A stretch of DNA of 33,916 bases from a virus: positions 1-33,916 of the IMG/VR virus record IMGVR_UViG_3300028831_000814; one strand, written 5' to 3'. Below, piece after piece: positions 12,847 through 20,837 of the stretch. The notes below the pieces were generated by a model. That model was not told the DNA's origin, ran no database searches, and was given only the letters and a program-made list of their open reading frames with translations. How positions within the stretch are numbered: position 1 is the stretch's first letter; each line of letters starts with the position of its first letter. The translations under genes and the position numbers were made by a program.

Positions 12847-14360
12847 ATCGTTGTTGGCAGTACCCTATACTTGTAAGCATACCCCACGATTTGCGCGAAG
12901 CCTGTGGATTCGAGTCGGAATTCGTACTCGCGCCCGGCAGTGAACGTGTTGCCGATCGCGTCGAAGACCTGCTCGAATGAAGTCGTGTTGGTGTCGGGCG
13001 ATGTGGCTGTCTTCGTAAAGATCGTCGTCCACGCGCCGCCGTCCACGCGGTACTTGGCGACAACCTGTCCGGTCGATGGCAGGGGATAGAGGACGACGCC
13101 GAAGGAGCACAGCTGCTTGGAGCGTGTCGCGTCAATCGCGGTCATCTGCGGGTTCACCAACGACTCATAAACGGAGGTGGCGGTCCATTGGTCCCCCGCA
13201 CTGTCCGTCGAGTCGGTAATTGAAAGTGTGCCAGCGGAGCTGTGGACCATGGCGGCCACGTCGCCCGAGATAGCTGCGGCAATAACGCCCGTTTCGGTGT
13301 TGCCGGTCGTGGCAACGCGCTCCAAATTCACAACGTACCGGCCGGTGAGCTTCGATTTCCCAAGCGACCAGAGGCCATAGTAGGACGGGCTCGTGCTACC
13401 GCCGATGAGGTTGACGCTGAAATACAAGCGCCCTTTGTCGACGAAATTGACGCGCGGGTTGATCGAGGCATCCGGAACGAACGAGGTTTGCTTTTTAGTC
13501 GGCAGCTCAGCGATGGGCTCAGGCTCATTGTGGGCGCGGATGACGATGGAGTCGTAGTCGACAGAACTGCCCGTGCCGCCGTCAGAGATCCCGATAAGCG
13601 TGTCCTTGTAGAGGTCCCCATTGAGAACTTGAAGTTTGCCGGTGCCCCAGTCGAGCGTGTCAGCCGCCAAGGCGTTGCTGGTGTCTTGGTCCCAAAGAAA
13701 AACTTTCGCCTTGAGGCCGCTGCCCTGGTTGTCGACACCGCTCACGCTGGGTGTGCAACCAATCGCCAGATAGTTGCCAAGCCTCCCGAGCGCGGAGACG
13801 CGGTAATTGGCCGGAACGGTGAAGGCGACGTCGGTCCACGTGCCGTTATTGTTGGCCATCACCTTGTTGTCGTAGCCGATGTAGAGGATGTCGGTCGAAG
13901 GATGCACGTAGCCTTGGCAGATCGTGCTGTAGGTAATGAGATGCGTGTCGGGTGCCACAGCGTCCGTCGGGTCAATGATGCCGATTGCGTTCGTAGTTGT
14001 GGAGTGAAAGAGCCGCCGCGCGCCCGTGCTGGTGTGATACTCAACAAAGCAGTCGTACGAGAGGCCGCTGTTGGTGTCCTGCGTGAGCGCGACCCACGAG
14101 CCCGAAGCGCGCGTCCACACTCTTACTTTCGTGTGGTCAGCTGAGCGCCAGCCAAGCCCGTAGAAATTGCCGTCTGAGCCAACTAGCAGGTTGCCAATCC
14201 CGGTGCCGCTCGTGTCGGCCGACATGCCGCGCAGCGGATAGAGGCGGTCGGGATAGGTGAGCGTGTCGAAATGCTTTGCGACTGAGAACTGGCCGAGGCC
14301 GCCGCCGTATGGGTCGAATGCAATGCCACCGTCGAACCTATTTACAAAGACAGTTTCCAT
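12843..14360 (-). CDS. putative tail spike/beta-propeller structural protein, 505 aa
   Basis: The 505-residue protein consists of repeated beta-strand units with Trp/Gly turns (GNLLVGSDGNFYGLGWRSAD, SGSWVALTQDTNSG, YGLWSLGKSKLTGRYVVNLE), which suggests a beta-propeller, and ends in a beta-sandwich-like region (TGQVVAKYRVDGGAWTTIF, GREYEFRLESTGFAQIVGYA). The start METVFVNRFDGGIAFDPYGGG is typical of phage proteins that wrap or cap the tail. It lies between other fibre-like genes in the late operon. Role as receptor-binding or tail-decorating protein is inferred. Confidence 0.6.
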   Translation of the reverse strand: METVFVNRFDGGIAFDPYGGGLGQFSVAKHFDTLTYPDRLYPLRGMSADTSGTGIGNLLVGSDGNFYGLGWRSADHTKVRVWTRASGSWVALTQDTNSGLSYDCFVEYHTSTGARRLFHSTTTNAIGIIDPTDAVAPDTHLITYSTICQGYVHPSTDILYIGYDNKVMANNNGTWTDVAFTVPANYRVSALGRLGNYLAIGCTPSVSGVDNQGSGLKAKVFLWDQDTSNALAADTLDWGTGKLQVLNGDLYKDTLIGISDGGTGSSVDYDSIVIRAHNEPEPIAELPTKKQTSFVPDASINPRVNFVDKGRLYFSVNLIGGSTSPSYYGLWSLGKSKLTGRYVVNLERVATTGNTETGVIAAAISGDVAAMVHSSAGTLSITDSTDSAGDQWTATSVYESLVNPQMTAIDATRSKQLCSFGVVLYPLPSTGQVVAKYRVDGGAWTTIFTKTATSPDTNTTSFEQVFDAIGNTFTAGREYEFRLESTGFAQIVGYAYKYRVLPTTI

Positions 14361-14363
14361 ACA

Positions 14364-15077
14364 TCATGTGCCGACACCCACTAGCAGTCTTGAGGTTCCA
14401 AACTTAGAGGATGAAGTGATCGGAGGACTGATCGAGACGATAATGCCACCGGGCCACGCTCCGCTGGTCGATGTCCACTGAAGAGACTGAGAGCCCGTAG
14501 ACACAATGGCGTTGCTATCGCCACCCGATGCAAACGAGGAAGAGTTATGGGCTCTCAGCGTCGTGCCTGTGCCAGCCGCAGGATCGCTACCGCGCGCAGC
14601 GGCGAACCCTACCGTCCAACAATTGGAGTGGACGACGGTGGTTGAGAGCGTCAGCGAAGTTGCAGCCGCCGAGCCAGTTGAACCGCTTTGCCCCGTGTTG
14701 AAACTGTCGATAACCGCGCTTGTCTGGTCACAGCCGGTATAGGACATGCCGTGAAGCGACGAGTATTGCACGCTGCCGGAATACGTAGCCGAGATGGTAT
14801 GCGCTCCGGTGGCTGGCGTGTTTAAGTACCAAAGCGATACATCCTGTTGGACGCCATCAGCAGTGCCGCTGATGTGCGCGACCTGAGTCATCGAAACAGA
14901 ATTGTATGTGACGGAGGACGTAGTGATGGTGCCCGATCCAGCAGCGTTGTAAGTGTAGACGGGAACAAGCAGAAGCAGGTTACTGCCGGTGCAGGTGTGC
15001 GAAAGTGTGCTGGAAGAGACGATGTTGTTCCAGTACGTCGCTCCCGAATTTGATTCGGCGTCAAATGCAATTGCCAT
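14364..15077 (-). CDS. putative beta-sandwich tail protein, 237 aa
   Basis: A Ser/Thr/Gly-rich protein of 237 residues built of beta-strands: SGATYWNNIVSSSTLSHTCT, SVTYNSVSMTQVA, VSLWYLNTPATGAHTISATY, LHGMSYTGCDQTSAVIDS and CWTVGFAAARG. This order (strand, VSLWYL..P.TG.HT, then SYTGCDQT) is a pattern I recognise from secreted and phage tail beta-sandwich domains of unknown function. Its start is three bases from the stop of the preceding fibre gene. It probably decorates the tail or binds the cell surface. Confidence 0.6.
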   Translation of the reverse strand: MAIAFDAESNSGATYWNNIVSSSTLSHTCTGSNLLLLVPVYTYNAAGSGTITTSSVTYNSVSMTQVAHISGTADGVQQDVSLWYLNTPATGAHTISATYSGSVQYSSLHGMSYTGCDQTSAVIDSFNTGQSGSTGSAAATSLTLSTTVVHSNCWTVGFAAARGSDPAAGTGTTLRAHNSSSFASGGDSNAIVSTGSQSLQWTSTSGAWPGGIIVSISPPITSSSKFGTSRLLVGVGT

Positions 15078-15078
15078 A

Positions 15079-16740
15079 CTATTTGTTCTTCGCGAACACG
15101 GCGTAGATACGAACGTCAGTAGTCGAGGTGGCGCATTGCGCCGTCCAGTTCGTGTTTGCGGTCGTCTGCGGGATGGGCACAGGGAGCGCGAAGCCTACCG
15201 GCGGCTGGCCGCCATTGCTTTGAAGCGAGAAGAGGACGGTGCCCGCCGTCGTGTCGCGGAAGTCGATGCGCGTGTTAGTGCTCGCACTCGTGTTGCTCAC
15301 GATGAGCATTACGAGGTCGTTGAAGATTCCCGCGCCGCCCGCCGTGACTATCGTTGTCTCAGAAGTTGAGGCGGAGATCGTGGTGGTTTGCGTGCCGGTC
15401 AGGTCTCGGATAGTGCCGACAAGCGTTACCTGGCGACCGAACTTGTCGAGCATCGCGCCAGTCAAGTTGCCGTCTGTTGCCGCTGTAGGAAGCGCTGTCT
15501 TCGCGATCCCTCCCTTGTAGACCGCATTGGAAGGCACAGCCGAGCCCGTCGCGCCTGCGCCCAGCCCGGATACGGCTGAGTTATCGGAAGCAATGGCCAC
15601 GCGCTGCGCACCGGTACCTGAGGTGCCGTTGCCCATGAGCGGAGTGACGCCATTGAACTGCGCAACGTTCACTGAGGCGTTCGTTGCAGTGAACGCATCA
15701 ACCGTTACTGAGAGTCGGTTGGAAGCGTCGACGTTCGCCCCGCGCGTGTTCCCAGCCGCATCCATCAGGACCGTGCGCTGACGACCCTTGCTGTCGAGCT
15801 GCAGCGCGACAGATTGGCCGGTCGTGGGAGAAGGCTCAGTCGAGTTGTAGATGCCCAGGTTCGCGACGCCGTTGGTCGGCGCGGTCCCAGCGCTGATGGA
15901 AGCGTCGAGAGTCGAGCCGCCGTTGCCGACTACTCCCACCTTTTGAACTCCCGTGGCTGCGGTGCTTACGGTCGACCCCGCTACCTGAGCCACGTTGACG
16001 GCCTGATTGCCGGAAATTGAGACCGGCTGCGTCACGGCTGAACCATCGACTTTAACGGCGGTGGCATTCGCGCCAGTGTTGGCCACTGACACCTGAATTG
16101 GATTGGAAGACGTGCCGCCTTGTACCGCTCCGCCCGATGCAGGAAGGGCGATGCCGAACATCGTAACCGTATCAACGCCAGCGCCCGTGTCGTAGTCCGA
16201 AGTCTTCGCAGTCACTCCCGCGTTCGTGCTGCTGGAGAGGGTAGCCGTGATGGTGCCCGATACGGTTTGGGTGGCCGTGGACTCAACAAGCGCCACTTTG
16301 AAGTTGCCGGAGCCCGTGAGAGCCGCAGGGATCAAGGCGATAAGGCTCGTAAGGCGCTGAGCAATACGTTGCAGGCGCCCGTTTACACCGCTCGAAGCAG
16401 TGTCGGTGGCCGGGGCGGTCTCCGTGAGGCTTCCAATCTTGGTGTCGAAGTCGGACGTGGTGAGAACGCCACTAAGCGTGCTCTCGGTCGCCGCACCTGT
16501 CGGCAACGGAAGTGATGTGGCGGACATAGGCTGCGTTACAGCGGAGCCATCCACTTTGACCGCGGTCGCGTTAGCGCCCGTATTCGCAAGCGTCACCTGT
16601 AAGGGAGCAGCGCTTGATACGTCTACCGCCGTTCCGTCTGCGCCTTGGGCGAGCTTTACACGCGGATAGAGAACGCCGCCTATCTCGTCCGCCGCTCCTG
16701 TCTTGCCGGTGCCCTCTGTGAAGCTAAAGTTATCCGCCAT
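15079..16740 (-). CDS. putative tail-fibre protein with internal repeats, 553 aa
   Basis: The 553-residue protein is Ala/Thr/Val/Ser-rich with few aromatic or charged residues, as in fibrous phage proteins. A 19-residue unit (NTGANATAVKVDGSAVTQP) appears near residues 53-71 and again near 221-239; the DNA copies are also recognisable (about 16020-16085 and 16525-16590). Related half-units recur between them. The C-terminus (GFALPVPIPQTTANTNWTAQ, then VRIYAVFAKNK) is a beta-domain I recall from phage structural proteins. A strong AGGAGG sits one base before the start, and the gene follows the adaptor and small membrane protein genes. Confidence 0.65.
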   Translation of the reverse strand: MADNFSFTEGTGKTGAADEIGGVLYPRVKLAQGADGTAVDVSSAAPLQVTLANTGANATAVKVDGSAVTQPMSATSLPLPTGAATESTLSGVLTTSDFDTKIGSLTETAPATDTASSGVNGRLQRIAQRLTSLIALIPAALTGSGNFKVALVESTATQTVSGTITATLSSSTNAGVTAKTSDYDTGAGVDTVTMFGIALPASGGAVQGGTSSNPIQVSVANTGANATAVKVDGSAVTQPVSISGNQAVNVAQVAGSTVSTAATGVQKVGVVGNGGSTLDASISAGTAPTNGVANLGIYNSTEPSPTTGQSVALQLDSKGRQRTVLMDAAGNTRGANVDASNRLSVTVDAFTATNASVNVAQFNGVTPLMGNGTSGTGAQRVAIASDNSAVSGLGAGATGSAVPSNAVYKGGIAKTALPTAATDGNLTGAMLDKFGRQVTLVGTIRDLTGTQTTTISASTSETTIVTAGGAGIFNDLVMLIVSNTSASTNTRIDFRDTTAGTVLFSLQSNGGQPPVGFALPVPIPQTTANTNWTAQCATSTTDVRIYAVFAKNK

Positions 16741-16745
16741 ACCTC

Positions 16746-16925
16746 CTAATGCTTAGTTTGATTGATAATCGACGCCGCATTCTTCGCCTGGTTGGTGAGC
16801 GTGTTGTAGAAGAGCGGAACGGTGAAGAGAAACATCCAGCCATAGAACACCGTGGCCCCGCGCCCGGTTTGTCCGCGGTTGGCGAGTGAGGCTGCGTTTC
16901 TGCTGTGATTGGTGAGGCTGGCCAT
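16746..16925 (-). CDS. small single-span protein with a repeated NAAS motif, 59 aa
   Basis: The start is ATG 16925, two bases after the stop of the adaptor gene; an upstream in-frame extension is a shadow of that gene. The 59 residues contain two copies of a short motif (LTNHSRNAASLANR at the start and LTNQAKNAASIINQTKH at the end) around one transmembrane-like segment (VFYGWMFLFTVPLFYNT). Phage tail proteins sometimes carry similar LTN.SKN.AS repeats. A minor virion or tail-assembly component is likely. Confidence 0.55.
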   Translation of the reverse strand: MASLTNHSRNAASLANRGQTGRGATVFYGWMFLFTVPLFYNTLTNQAKNAASIINQTKH

Positions 16926-16927
16926 AG

Positions 16928-17677
16928 CTAAATTGATCTGGTGCGCTTGCCGACGACATGTTTGCGCGTCGGACTCTTGCGGTTCATGAGGTCGTAAAGG
17001 TCTTTGCGCTGGCGCTCTATCTCGGTGCGCACCTGCTGGATGACGACGGGATTGTCCGGCTTGTTGACCGTGAGCCAATCGAGAGAAGCGTACAGTGCCA
17101 AGAGCGGGTGGAACGGCTCCGGGATGCCGGGCGTCTGCGTCAGGGCTGATGTGCTGAAGTAGCTCGGAGAGCGCTCGAAGAAGAGCTTGCCACCCGCGGT
17201 CGCGGTGTAGCTCGGGAATACGTCGAAGAAGATGGTGCTGTTGCGCTCCAGAAACTCGCTGGGGACGCCAGTGGCGCTAGGATTGGGCCACATGAAGTTC
17301 TGAGCGCGAGGGTCGTCGAGCGTAATGCGCGAGAGGTCTTGGTACTCAGTTGCAGTCGCACTGGGCAGTATCTTGACTTCAACGATATTCAGAATCGAAT
17401 TGCCCTGCTCGTCCTGGAGGAATTGGTAGTCGTTGACTCCGGAGGTGATGTCGAAGGTGGCTGTGGGATGCTTGGTGTGATTCTGGCTGTCATCCCAGCG
17501 CATAGTGTCTCCGCCCGACAAAACGATGGGCATCACGCGATCGTAGGCGCGATTGAGGCGGTTTACGAACCGCTGTAACTGAAGTGCCGTGCCGCTGATC
17601 GTGCCATCCGGAAGGCCACACCAAAATTCGCACTCCTGTATGAGCCCGTTTTTGTTTGTGGTGTCGGATAGCTGCAT
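16928..17677 (-). CDS. putative head-tail adaptor / tail tubular protein, 249 aa
   Basis: The N-terminus has LIQECEFWCGLPDGTISG followed by a helix LQLQRFVNRLNRAYDRVMPI, then beta segments (TATFDITSGVNDYQFLQDEQ, NSTIFFDVFPSYTATAGGKL) and a C-terminal helical bundle (FHPLLALYASLDWLTVNKPD, then IQQVRTEIERQRKDLYDLM). This mixture is characteristic of podovirus adaptor proteins that dock on the portal (gp11/tail tubular A-like). It sits downstream of the capsid genes and before the fibre genes, the expected place. Confidence 0.65.
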   Translation of the reverse strand: MQLSDTTNKNGLIQECEFWCGLPDGTISGTALQLQRFVNRLNRAYDRVMPIVLSGGDTMRWDDSQNHTKHPTATFDITSGVNDYQFLQDEQGNSILNIVEVKILPSATATEYQDLSRITLDDPRAQNFMWPNPSATGVPSEFLERNSTIFFDVFPSYTATAGGKLFFERSPSYFSTSALTQTPGIPEPFHPLLALYASLDWLTVNKPDNPVVIQQVRTEIERQRKDLYDLMNRKSPTRKHVVGKRTRSI

Positions 17678-17680
17678 GGC

Positions 17681-18049
17681 TTACTTGAGGGCACTGAACC
17701 CTACCGAGTAGGTGATCGAGTTGCCGTTGCCGTGCGTCGCGCTGATGCGCCAGTCGCGCGGAAGCACGTCGCTCGCGACGGCGTTAGCTGAGGCGGTGAG
17801 ACCCGGGTAGACCTTGAGCTCGGTTTGGCCGGTGCCGGTTATCGCCGCGCTGGCTAAGAGGTCGTAGGTGTTGCCGCTGGTGCGATCGAGGCCCTGAATC
17901 TTGAACGTGACGGACGGAGAGGACACGACGGCCGTCACGTTGATTGTGACGTGCACGCCGCGGAAATCGCTGTTGTAGAACCATTCGCTCGTTGTGCTGG
18001 CCGTCCTGGCTGCGCTCGCGAGCAAGTCTCCTTCGGTGCGTGGGGACAT
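17681..18049 (-). CDS. putative virion beta-protein, 122 aa
   Basis: A 122-residue beta-rich protein: TSEWFYNSDFRGVHVTINVT, SSPSVTFKIQGLDRTSGNTY, TELKVYPGLTASANAVASDV, RDWRISATHGNGNSITYSVG. The order resembles an immunoglobulin-like or jelly-roll domain of the type used for head decoration or head-tail completion. The start MSPRTEGDLLASAARTA precedes the first strand. It lies five bases after the coiled-coil gene and three before the adaptor gene. Exact role unknown. Confidence 0.55.
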   Translation of the reverse strand: MSPRTEGDLLASAARTASTTSEWFYNSDFRGVHVTINVTAVVSSPSVTFKIQGLDRTSGNTYDLLASAAITGTGQTELKVYPGLTASANAVASDVLPRDWRISATHGNGNSITYSVGFSALK

Positions 18050-18054
18050 AACGT

Positions 18055-18447
18055 TTAATGCTTATCTGCTAATGGCTCCTTCTTCTTGCGCGGCACGGGC
18101 TCGTGCCACTTGTCGAAGGCCTTGAAACTGTCCTTGAATTCCTCAAGGGCTTCGGTGACCTCAAGCACGACTTTCCCGTCCTTCAGCACGGTCGTAACGG
18201 GTAGCTCGAACTCGCCCAAGAGCTTGCGCGCCAGCTTCTCGGTGCGGCGCAGGATTTCGAGCTTGAGGTTGTTGACCTTGTCGGCGTGCTCCGTGAGCTG
18301 CTCCACCACCTTCTCGTGCTGCGTGGCAAGATCCTCGGCCTGGCGCGAGAGCGAGCGCCCCTGCTCGACCATCTCGCCCTTCTTTTCGACCATCGACAAC
18401 AAGAGGGCGTCGTCGAGGGCTATTTCTCTTGTGTACTTATCTGCCAT
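18055..18447 (-). CDS. coiled-coil protein in the head/neck region, 130 aa
   Basis: ATG 18447 overlaps the end of the preceding gene by 11 bases, which favours it over an in-frame start at 18489. Residues 10-75 are a near-continuous coiled coil (MVEKKGEMVEQGRSLSRQAE, then DLATQHEKVVEQLTEHADKV, NNLKLEILRRTEKLARKLLG), followed by a short strand pair (LPVTTVLKDGKVVLEVTEAL) and a basic tail (PVPRKKKEPLADKH). It may be an assembly chaperone or minor structural protein; no family recognised. Confidence 0.6.
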   Translation of the reverse strand: MADKYTREIALDDALLLSMVEKKGEMVEQGRSLSRQAEDLATQHEKVVEQLTEHADKVNNLKLEILRRTEKLARKLLGEFELPVTTVLKDGKVVLEVTEALEEFKDSFKAFDKWHEPVPRKKKEPLADKH

Positions 18448-18631
18448 ACGCTTGTCTGAGCACGTCACGGCTGCTCTTGCCGCGGGCAATAATGTTCTTC
18501 TCCGGGTTATCGCTCAGTCCCTCAAGATTGCCTTGGCTGAACGAACCTTCGGCCGCGCTGATGGCGGGATTGATGAGGACACTTTCTCGTTTGATGTTTG
18601 CGCCCATAGCTACTTTGATTTGATGTGACAT
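18437..18631 (-). CDS. small hypothetical protein behind the capsid gene, 64 aa
   Basis: This 64-residue ORF (MSHQIKVAMGANIKRESVLI, then NPAISAAEGSFSQGNLEGLS and a basic C-terminus) is the first gene after the major capsid gene. Its stop overlaps the start of the coiled-coil gene by 11 bases, suggesting coupling. No Shine-Dalgarno sequence precedes the ATG; instead an RNA structure ends nine bases upstream (18641-18684), which may control its translation. Function unknown, perhaps a minor capsid component. Confidence 0.55.
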   Translation of the reverse strand: MSHQIKVAMGANIKRESVLINPAISAAEGSFSQGNLEGLSDNPEKNIIARGKSSRDVLRQAYGR

Positions 18632-18640
18632 AGGTTTGCT

Positions 18641-18684
18641 GGCTTAAAGGCTTGGGAGCGGCTTTAAGCCGTCCACTCCCAAGC
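18641..18684 (-). promoter_or_regulatory. two interlocked, mutually exclusive 9-bp stems
   Basis: In the minus-strand mRNA the order is GCTTGGGAG (1), GGCTTAAAG (2), CTCCCAAGC (1'), CTTTAAGCC (2'). Pairs 1-1' and 2-2' are each perfect over nine bases. Segments 1' and 2' are adjacent with no linker, so both stems cannot easily form together as a pseudoknot; they act as alternatives. The element lies between the capsid stop (18691) and the next ATG (18631), a place suited to attenuation, mRNA processing or translational control. Confidence 0.6.
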
Positions 18685-18690
18685 AACAAA

Positions 18691-19572
18691 CTAAACGGCG
18701 GACACGATCTCGACGCCGCCTGCGTCACGGTTCTCGATAACTCCGTAGAGAATATCGGCCGTGCAGAGGGTGCTGAGATAGTCGGGGATGTAGTTTGCCT
18801 GAAGGCGCACCCCGTAGGCGTCACGCTGACCGGGAAGCGGCGCGGTTGCCCAGTGGAGCGAGTCAGGCACGGCCAACGCGCCCGAGTAGTCGGCGTTGGC
18901 GTTGATCTTCTGAATGAGCGTCGAAGTGACGACCGGGCGGCCATAGATTTGGCCGATCGCGCCCTTCACGACCGGGTCAGCGCCGTCAGTGTTAAGCTTG
19001 AGCGCGAAGCGATCAATCGACATGAGGTCTACCCAGACGGTTTTCGGGTGGAGGAACCATGCGGCCTCCTCGTAATCGACGTTCGCGGTCTCGAAGGCCG
19101 AGATGGCGGAGCGGACCACGGCGTCGGTGAGCGCAGCGCCCGACGTGCCTTTCGAGGTCGAAAAGCCGTGGAAGAGCGTCGCGAGCGCTACCTCAAGCTT
19201 CTTCGCAGCCGTAAAGGCCGCGTTCTTCATGTAGCGTTGCTGCGTGTTGTATGACTTCTTGACCTGAACAGCCTCCTTGTCCTCGATGGCGAACGAAACT
19301 TCGTACCACTGGTCGACGGTGAGGGTCTGCTTGGTCTCGGTGTTTGCGTTGAGCGTAACTGCGGTCGCGTTACCTTTCGCGTTTGCAGCCATCTCCGTGA
19401 GGTTCGGCGTGTAGAGAGCATCGGCTCCTTCGGCCAGCTCGTCGCTGCGGTTGGTGAAGAACGCTGCGAGCTTGAGCTTGGCGCGATAGAAGTCGTTTAT
19501 CTTCTCGCCCCAAATCTCCGGGATTATCTCTGCGAGGTTAGTCGCGGAGAGGGTTGATGTGGGAAATGCCAC
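18691..19572 (-). CDS. major capsid protein (HK97-like fold), 293 aa
   Basis: The product starts at a GTG (19570-19572) as MAFPTSTLSATNLAEIIPEI. It shows the order expected of an HK97-type coat protein: an N-terminal arm, then helix and strand WYEVSFAIEDKEAVQVKKSY (spine-helix region), AAFTAAKKLEVALATLFHGF, the A-domain with VRSAISAFETANVDYEEAAW, FLHPKTVWVDLMSIDRFALK, and VVKGAIGQIYGRPVVTSTLI. At 293 residues it is close to the minimal size for such coats, and it follows a scaffold-like gene. No Shine-Dalgarno sequence is seen; an eight-pair hairpin ends four bases before the GTG. Confidence 0.85.
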   Translation of the reverse strand: MAFPTSTLSATNLAEIIPEIWGEKINDFYRAKLKLAAFFTNRSDELAEGADALYTPNLTEMAANAKGNATAVTLNANTETKQTLTVDQWYEVSFAIEDKEAVQVKKSYNTQQRYMKNAAFTAAKKLEVALATLFHGFSTSKGTSGAALTDAVVRSAISAFETANVDYEEAAWFLHPKTVWVDLMSIDRFALKLNTDGADPVVKGAIGQIYGRPVVTSTLIQKINANADYSGALAVPDSLHWATAPLPGQRDAYGVRLQANYIPDYLSTLCTADILYGVIENRDAGGVEIVSAV

Positions 19573-19576
19573 GGTA

Positions 19577-19614
19577 GTTGAGTGCTAGGGATAATCGCCC
19601 AAGCTCCACTCAAC
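19577..19614 (-). other. hairpin in the capsid gene leader
   Basis: GTTGAGTG and CACTCAAC (19607-19614 and 19577-19584) pair perfectly over eight bases in the minus-strand mRNA, with a 22-base loop. The stem ends four bases upstream of the GTG start of the capsid gene, which lacks a ribosome-binding motif. It may position ribosomes, stabilise a processed mRNA end, or mark the scaffold-capsid boundary. Confidence 0.5.
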
Positions 19615-19624
19615 GGCGTGAGAG

Positions 19625-20185
19625 CTATAGTCCCAGTTTTTCTTTCGCGAGAGCCTTGTGCTCCTCGTCTGAGAGTCCAGGCGTAGCCAAGGTTTTCTTG
19701 GTCGTCGGTTTGCCCCCTCGGGAGACACCAAGCTGTGCAGCTTTATCCTTCGCGTCTTTGTCTCTCTTGGCCTTCCAGCCGGTGAAAAGGTCGTCTTCGA
19801 TTGCCTTGGTAGGGCTCACACCTTGTATGAGCGAAACCTTTTTTGCGTATTCGACTTCCTCCTCAGAGAAACCTTTGGCGTAAAGGATGGCTTCGTCGCG
19901 GGATAGACCGGGAGCGGCGGCCGGAGCTGCGGGAGCGGGTGCTGCCGGAGCGGCCGGTGCCGCAGACGCTGGCTTATTCTTCGCCCTTTTCAGGCGGGCC
20001 CAGAGCTTGCCGTTGCGCTCTTCGAGGGCCTTGATGCGAGCGTCCTTCTGTTCTGGCGTTTCGTTGGGAGGAATTACGCCAGGGTCCTCGGGCTCCAGTT
20101 CGTCGTCGTTTTCTTCTTCTTCGACTTCAGGAGCTGGTGCCGGGTCTACTGAGGGGTCTACCGGCGTGACATTGGGATCAGTCAT
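19625..20185 (-). CDS. putative scaffolding protein, 186 aa
   Basis: An acidic, Pro/Ala-rich, low-complexity protein: residues 1-40 are rich in Asp, Glu and Pro (VDPAPAPEVEEEENDDELEP), residues 48-70 form a helix (DARIKALEERNGKLWARLKR), residues 75-95 are a Pro/Ala linker, and the rest is helical and charged (LSRDEAILYAKGFSEEEVEY, then TKKTLATPGLSDEEHKALAK). This composition and the place directly before the capsid gene are typical of phage scaffolding proteins that guide procapsid assembly. The start is ATG 20185; a GTACAAT promoter element lies 28 bases upstream. Confidence 0.75.
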   Translation of the reverse strand: MTDPNVTPVDPSVDPAPAPEVEEEENDDELEPEDPGVIPPNETPEQKDARIKALEERNGKLWARLKRAKNKPASAAPAAPAAPAPAAPAAAPGLSRDEAILYAKGFSEEEVEYAKKVSLIQGVSPTKAIEDDLFTGWKAKRDKDAKDKAAQLGVSRGGKPTTKKTLATPGLSDEEHKALAKEKLGL

Positions 20186-20212
20186 TTTGAGTGGAATGAT
20201 AACCAGATAATC

Positions 20213-20227
20213 GAATTGTACCGCACA
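20213..20227 (-). promoter_or_regulatory. late-promoter-like element before the scaffold gene
   Basis: On the minus strand TGTGCGGTACAATTC is 14/15 identical to the element upstream of the portal gene (23381-23395). It contains the -10 TACAAT, and a TTGACG lies 15 bases further upstream as a possible -35. The scaffold ATG is 28 bases downstream. Confidence 0.55.
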
Positions 20228-20256
20228 CTAGGGACCGTCAACTTGCGCTCTGTGGA

Positions 20257-20790
20257 TTAGATGGTGTGCACGCGATAGACCACGTCCACGACCATAGTCG
20301 CGTCCGCCGCGGCATTGCCGCCGAACTCGCCCGCGCCCAGGTTATGAAGCACTAGCGCCTTGTTGGCAGCCGCCGAGTACGCCACGATCGCGTCTATCTT
20401 GCCCCACGCGCTCGTCATGGTGTTGACCGACTGGTCGATGAAGCCGGTGCACTCGATCGTCTGAGACACCTGCGCGCCCGAGCCGTCGGTGTACTTGACG
20501 GCAAGGTTTGCGGTGGACTCCGTAAGCACGTTGGCGCCCGCGACAAGCTTGAGCTGCGCGGACACGAACTCTAGCACCTTGCCCGCGCCCGGCGCCGCTA
20601 CGAGCGTCTTGGGCGTAGCCCTGAGCGCCTTTATCTCTGCGTTGGTGAGCGTGACCTGCGCAACCGCGACCATGGGGTCGAGATTGTAGGTGGTCTTGCT
20701 GCCGTCATCGGTGGCCGTGGCGCCCTTGGCCGTGAACTCTATCTGGGTCCCCGAACCGACTACGGACCCGTTGAGCCATTTCGTAATCAT
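20257..20790 (-). CDS. putative head decoration protein, 177 aa
   Basis: A 177-residue beta-rich protein with few charges in its second half. Segments include GTQIEFTAKGATATDDGSKT, VAQVTLTNAEIKALRATPKT, LEFVSAQLKLVAGANVLTES, LAVKYTDGSGAQVSQTIECT and AAANKALVLHNLGAGEFGGN, ending VDVVYRVHTI. I recognise this VAxVTLTNAEIKALRATPxTLV start from small phage head proteins located between portal and capsid, thought to be decoration or jelly-roll proteins. The gene is 71 bases upstream of the scaffold gene. A structural role is likely; the exact place on the head is not. Confidence 0.6.
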   Translation of the reverse strand: MITKWLNGSVVGSGTQIEFTAKGATATDDGSKTTYNLDPMVAVAQVTLTNAEIKALRATPKTLVAAPGAGKVLEFVSAQLKLVAGANVLTESTANLAVKYTDGSGAQVSQTIECTGFIDQSVNTMTSAWGKIDAIVAYSAAANKALVLHNLGAGEFGGNAAADATMVVDVVYRVHTI

Positions 20791-20837
20791 GAACTAAATA
20801 CAGCTAGCGAATAATGCGAACCTGCCTTCAGTATGCA

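Noticed and set aside
13242-14144. Long open frame of 300 codons on the + strand
   Set aside because: It mirrors the 505-aa structural gene on the minus strand, is rich in Arg/Val/Asp/Gly with no strong start signal, and has no protein-like motif; it is a shadow frame.
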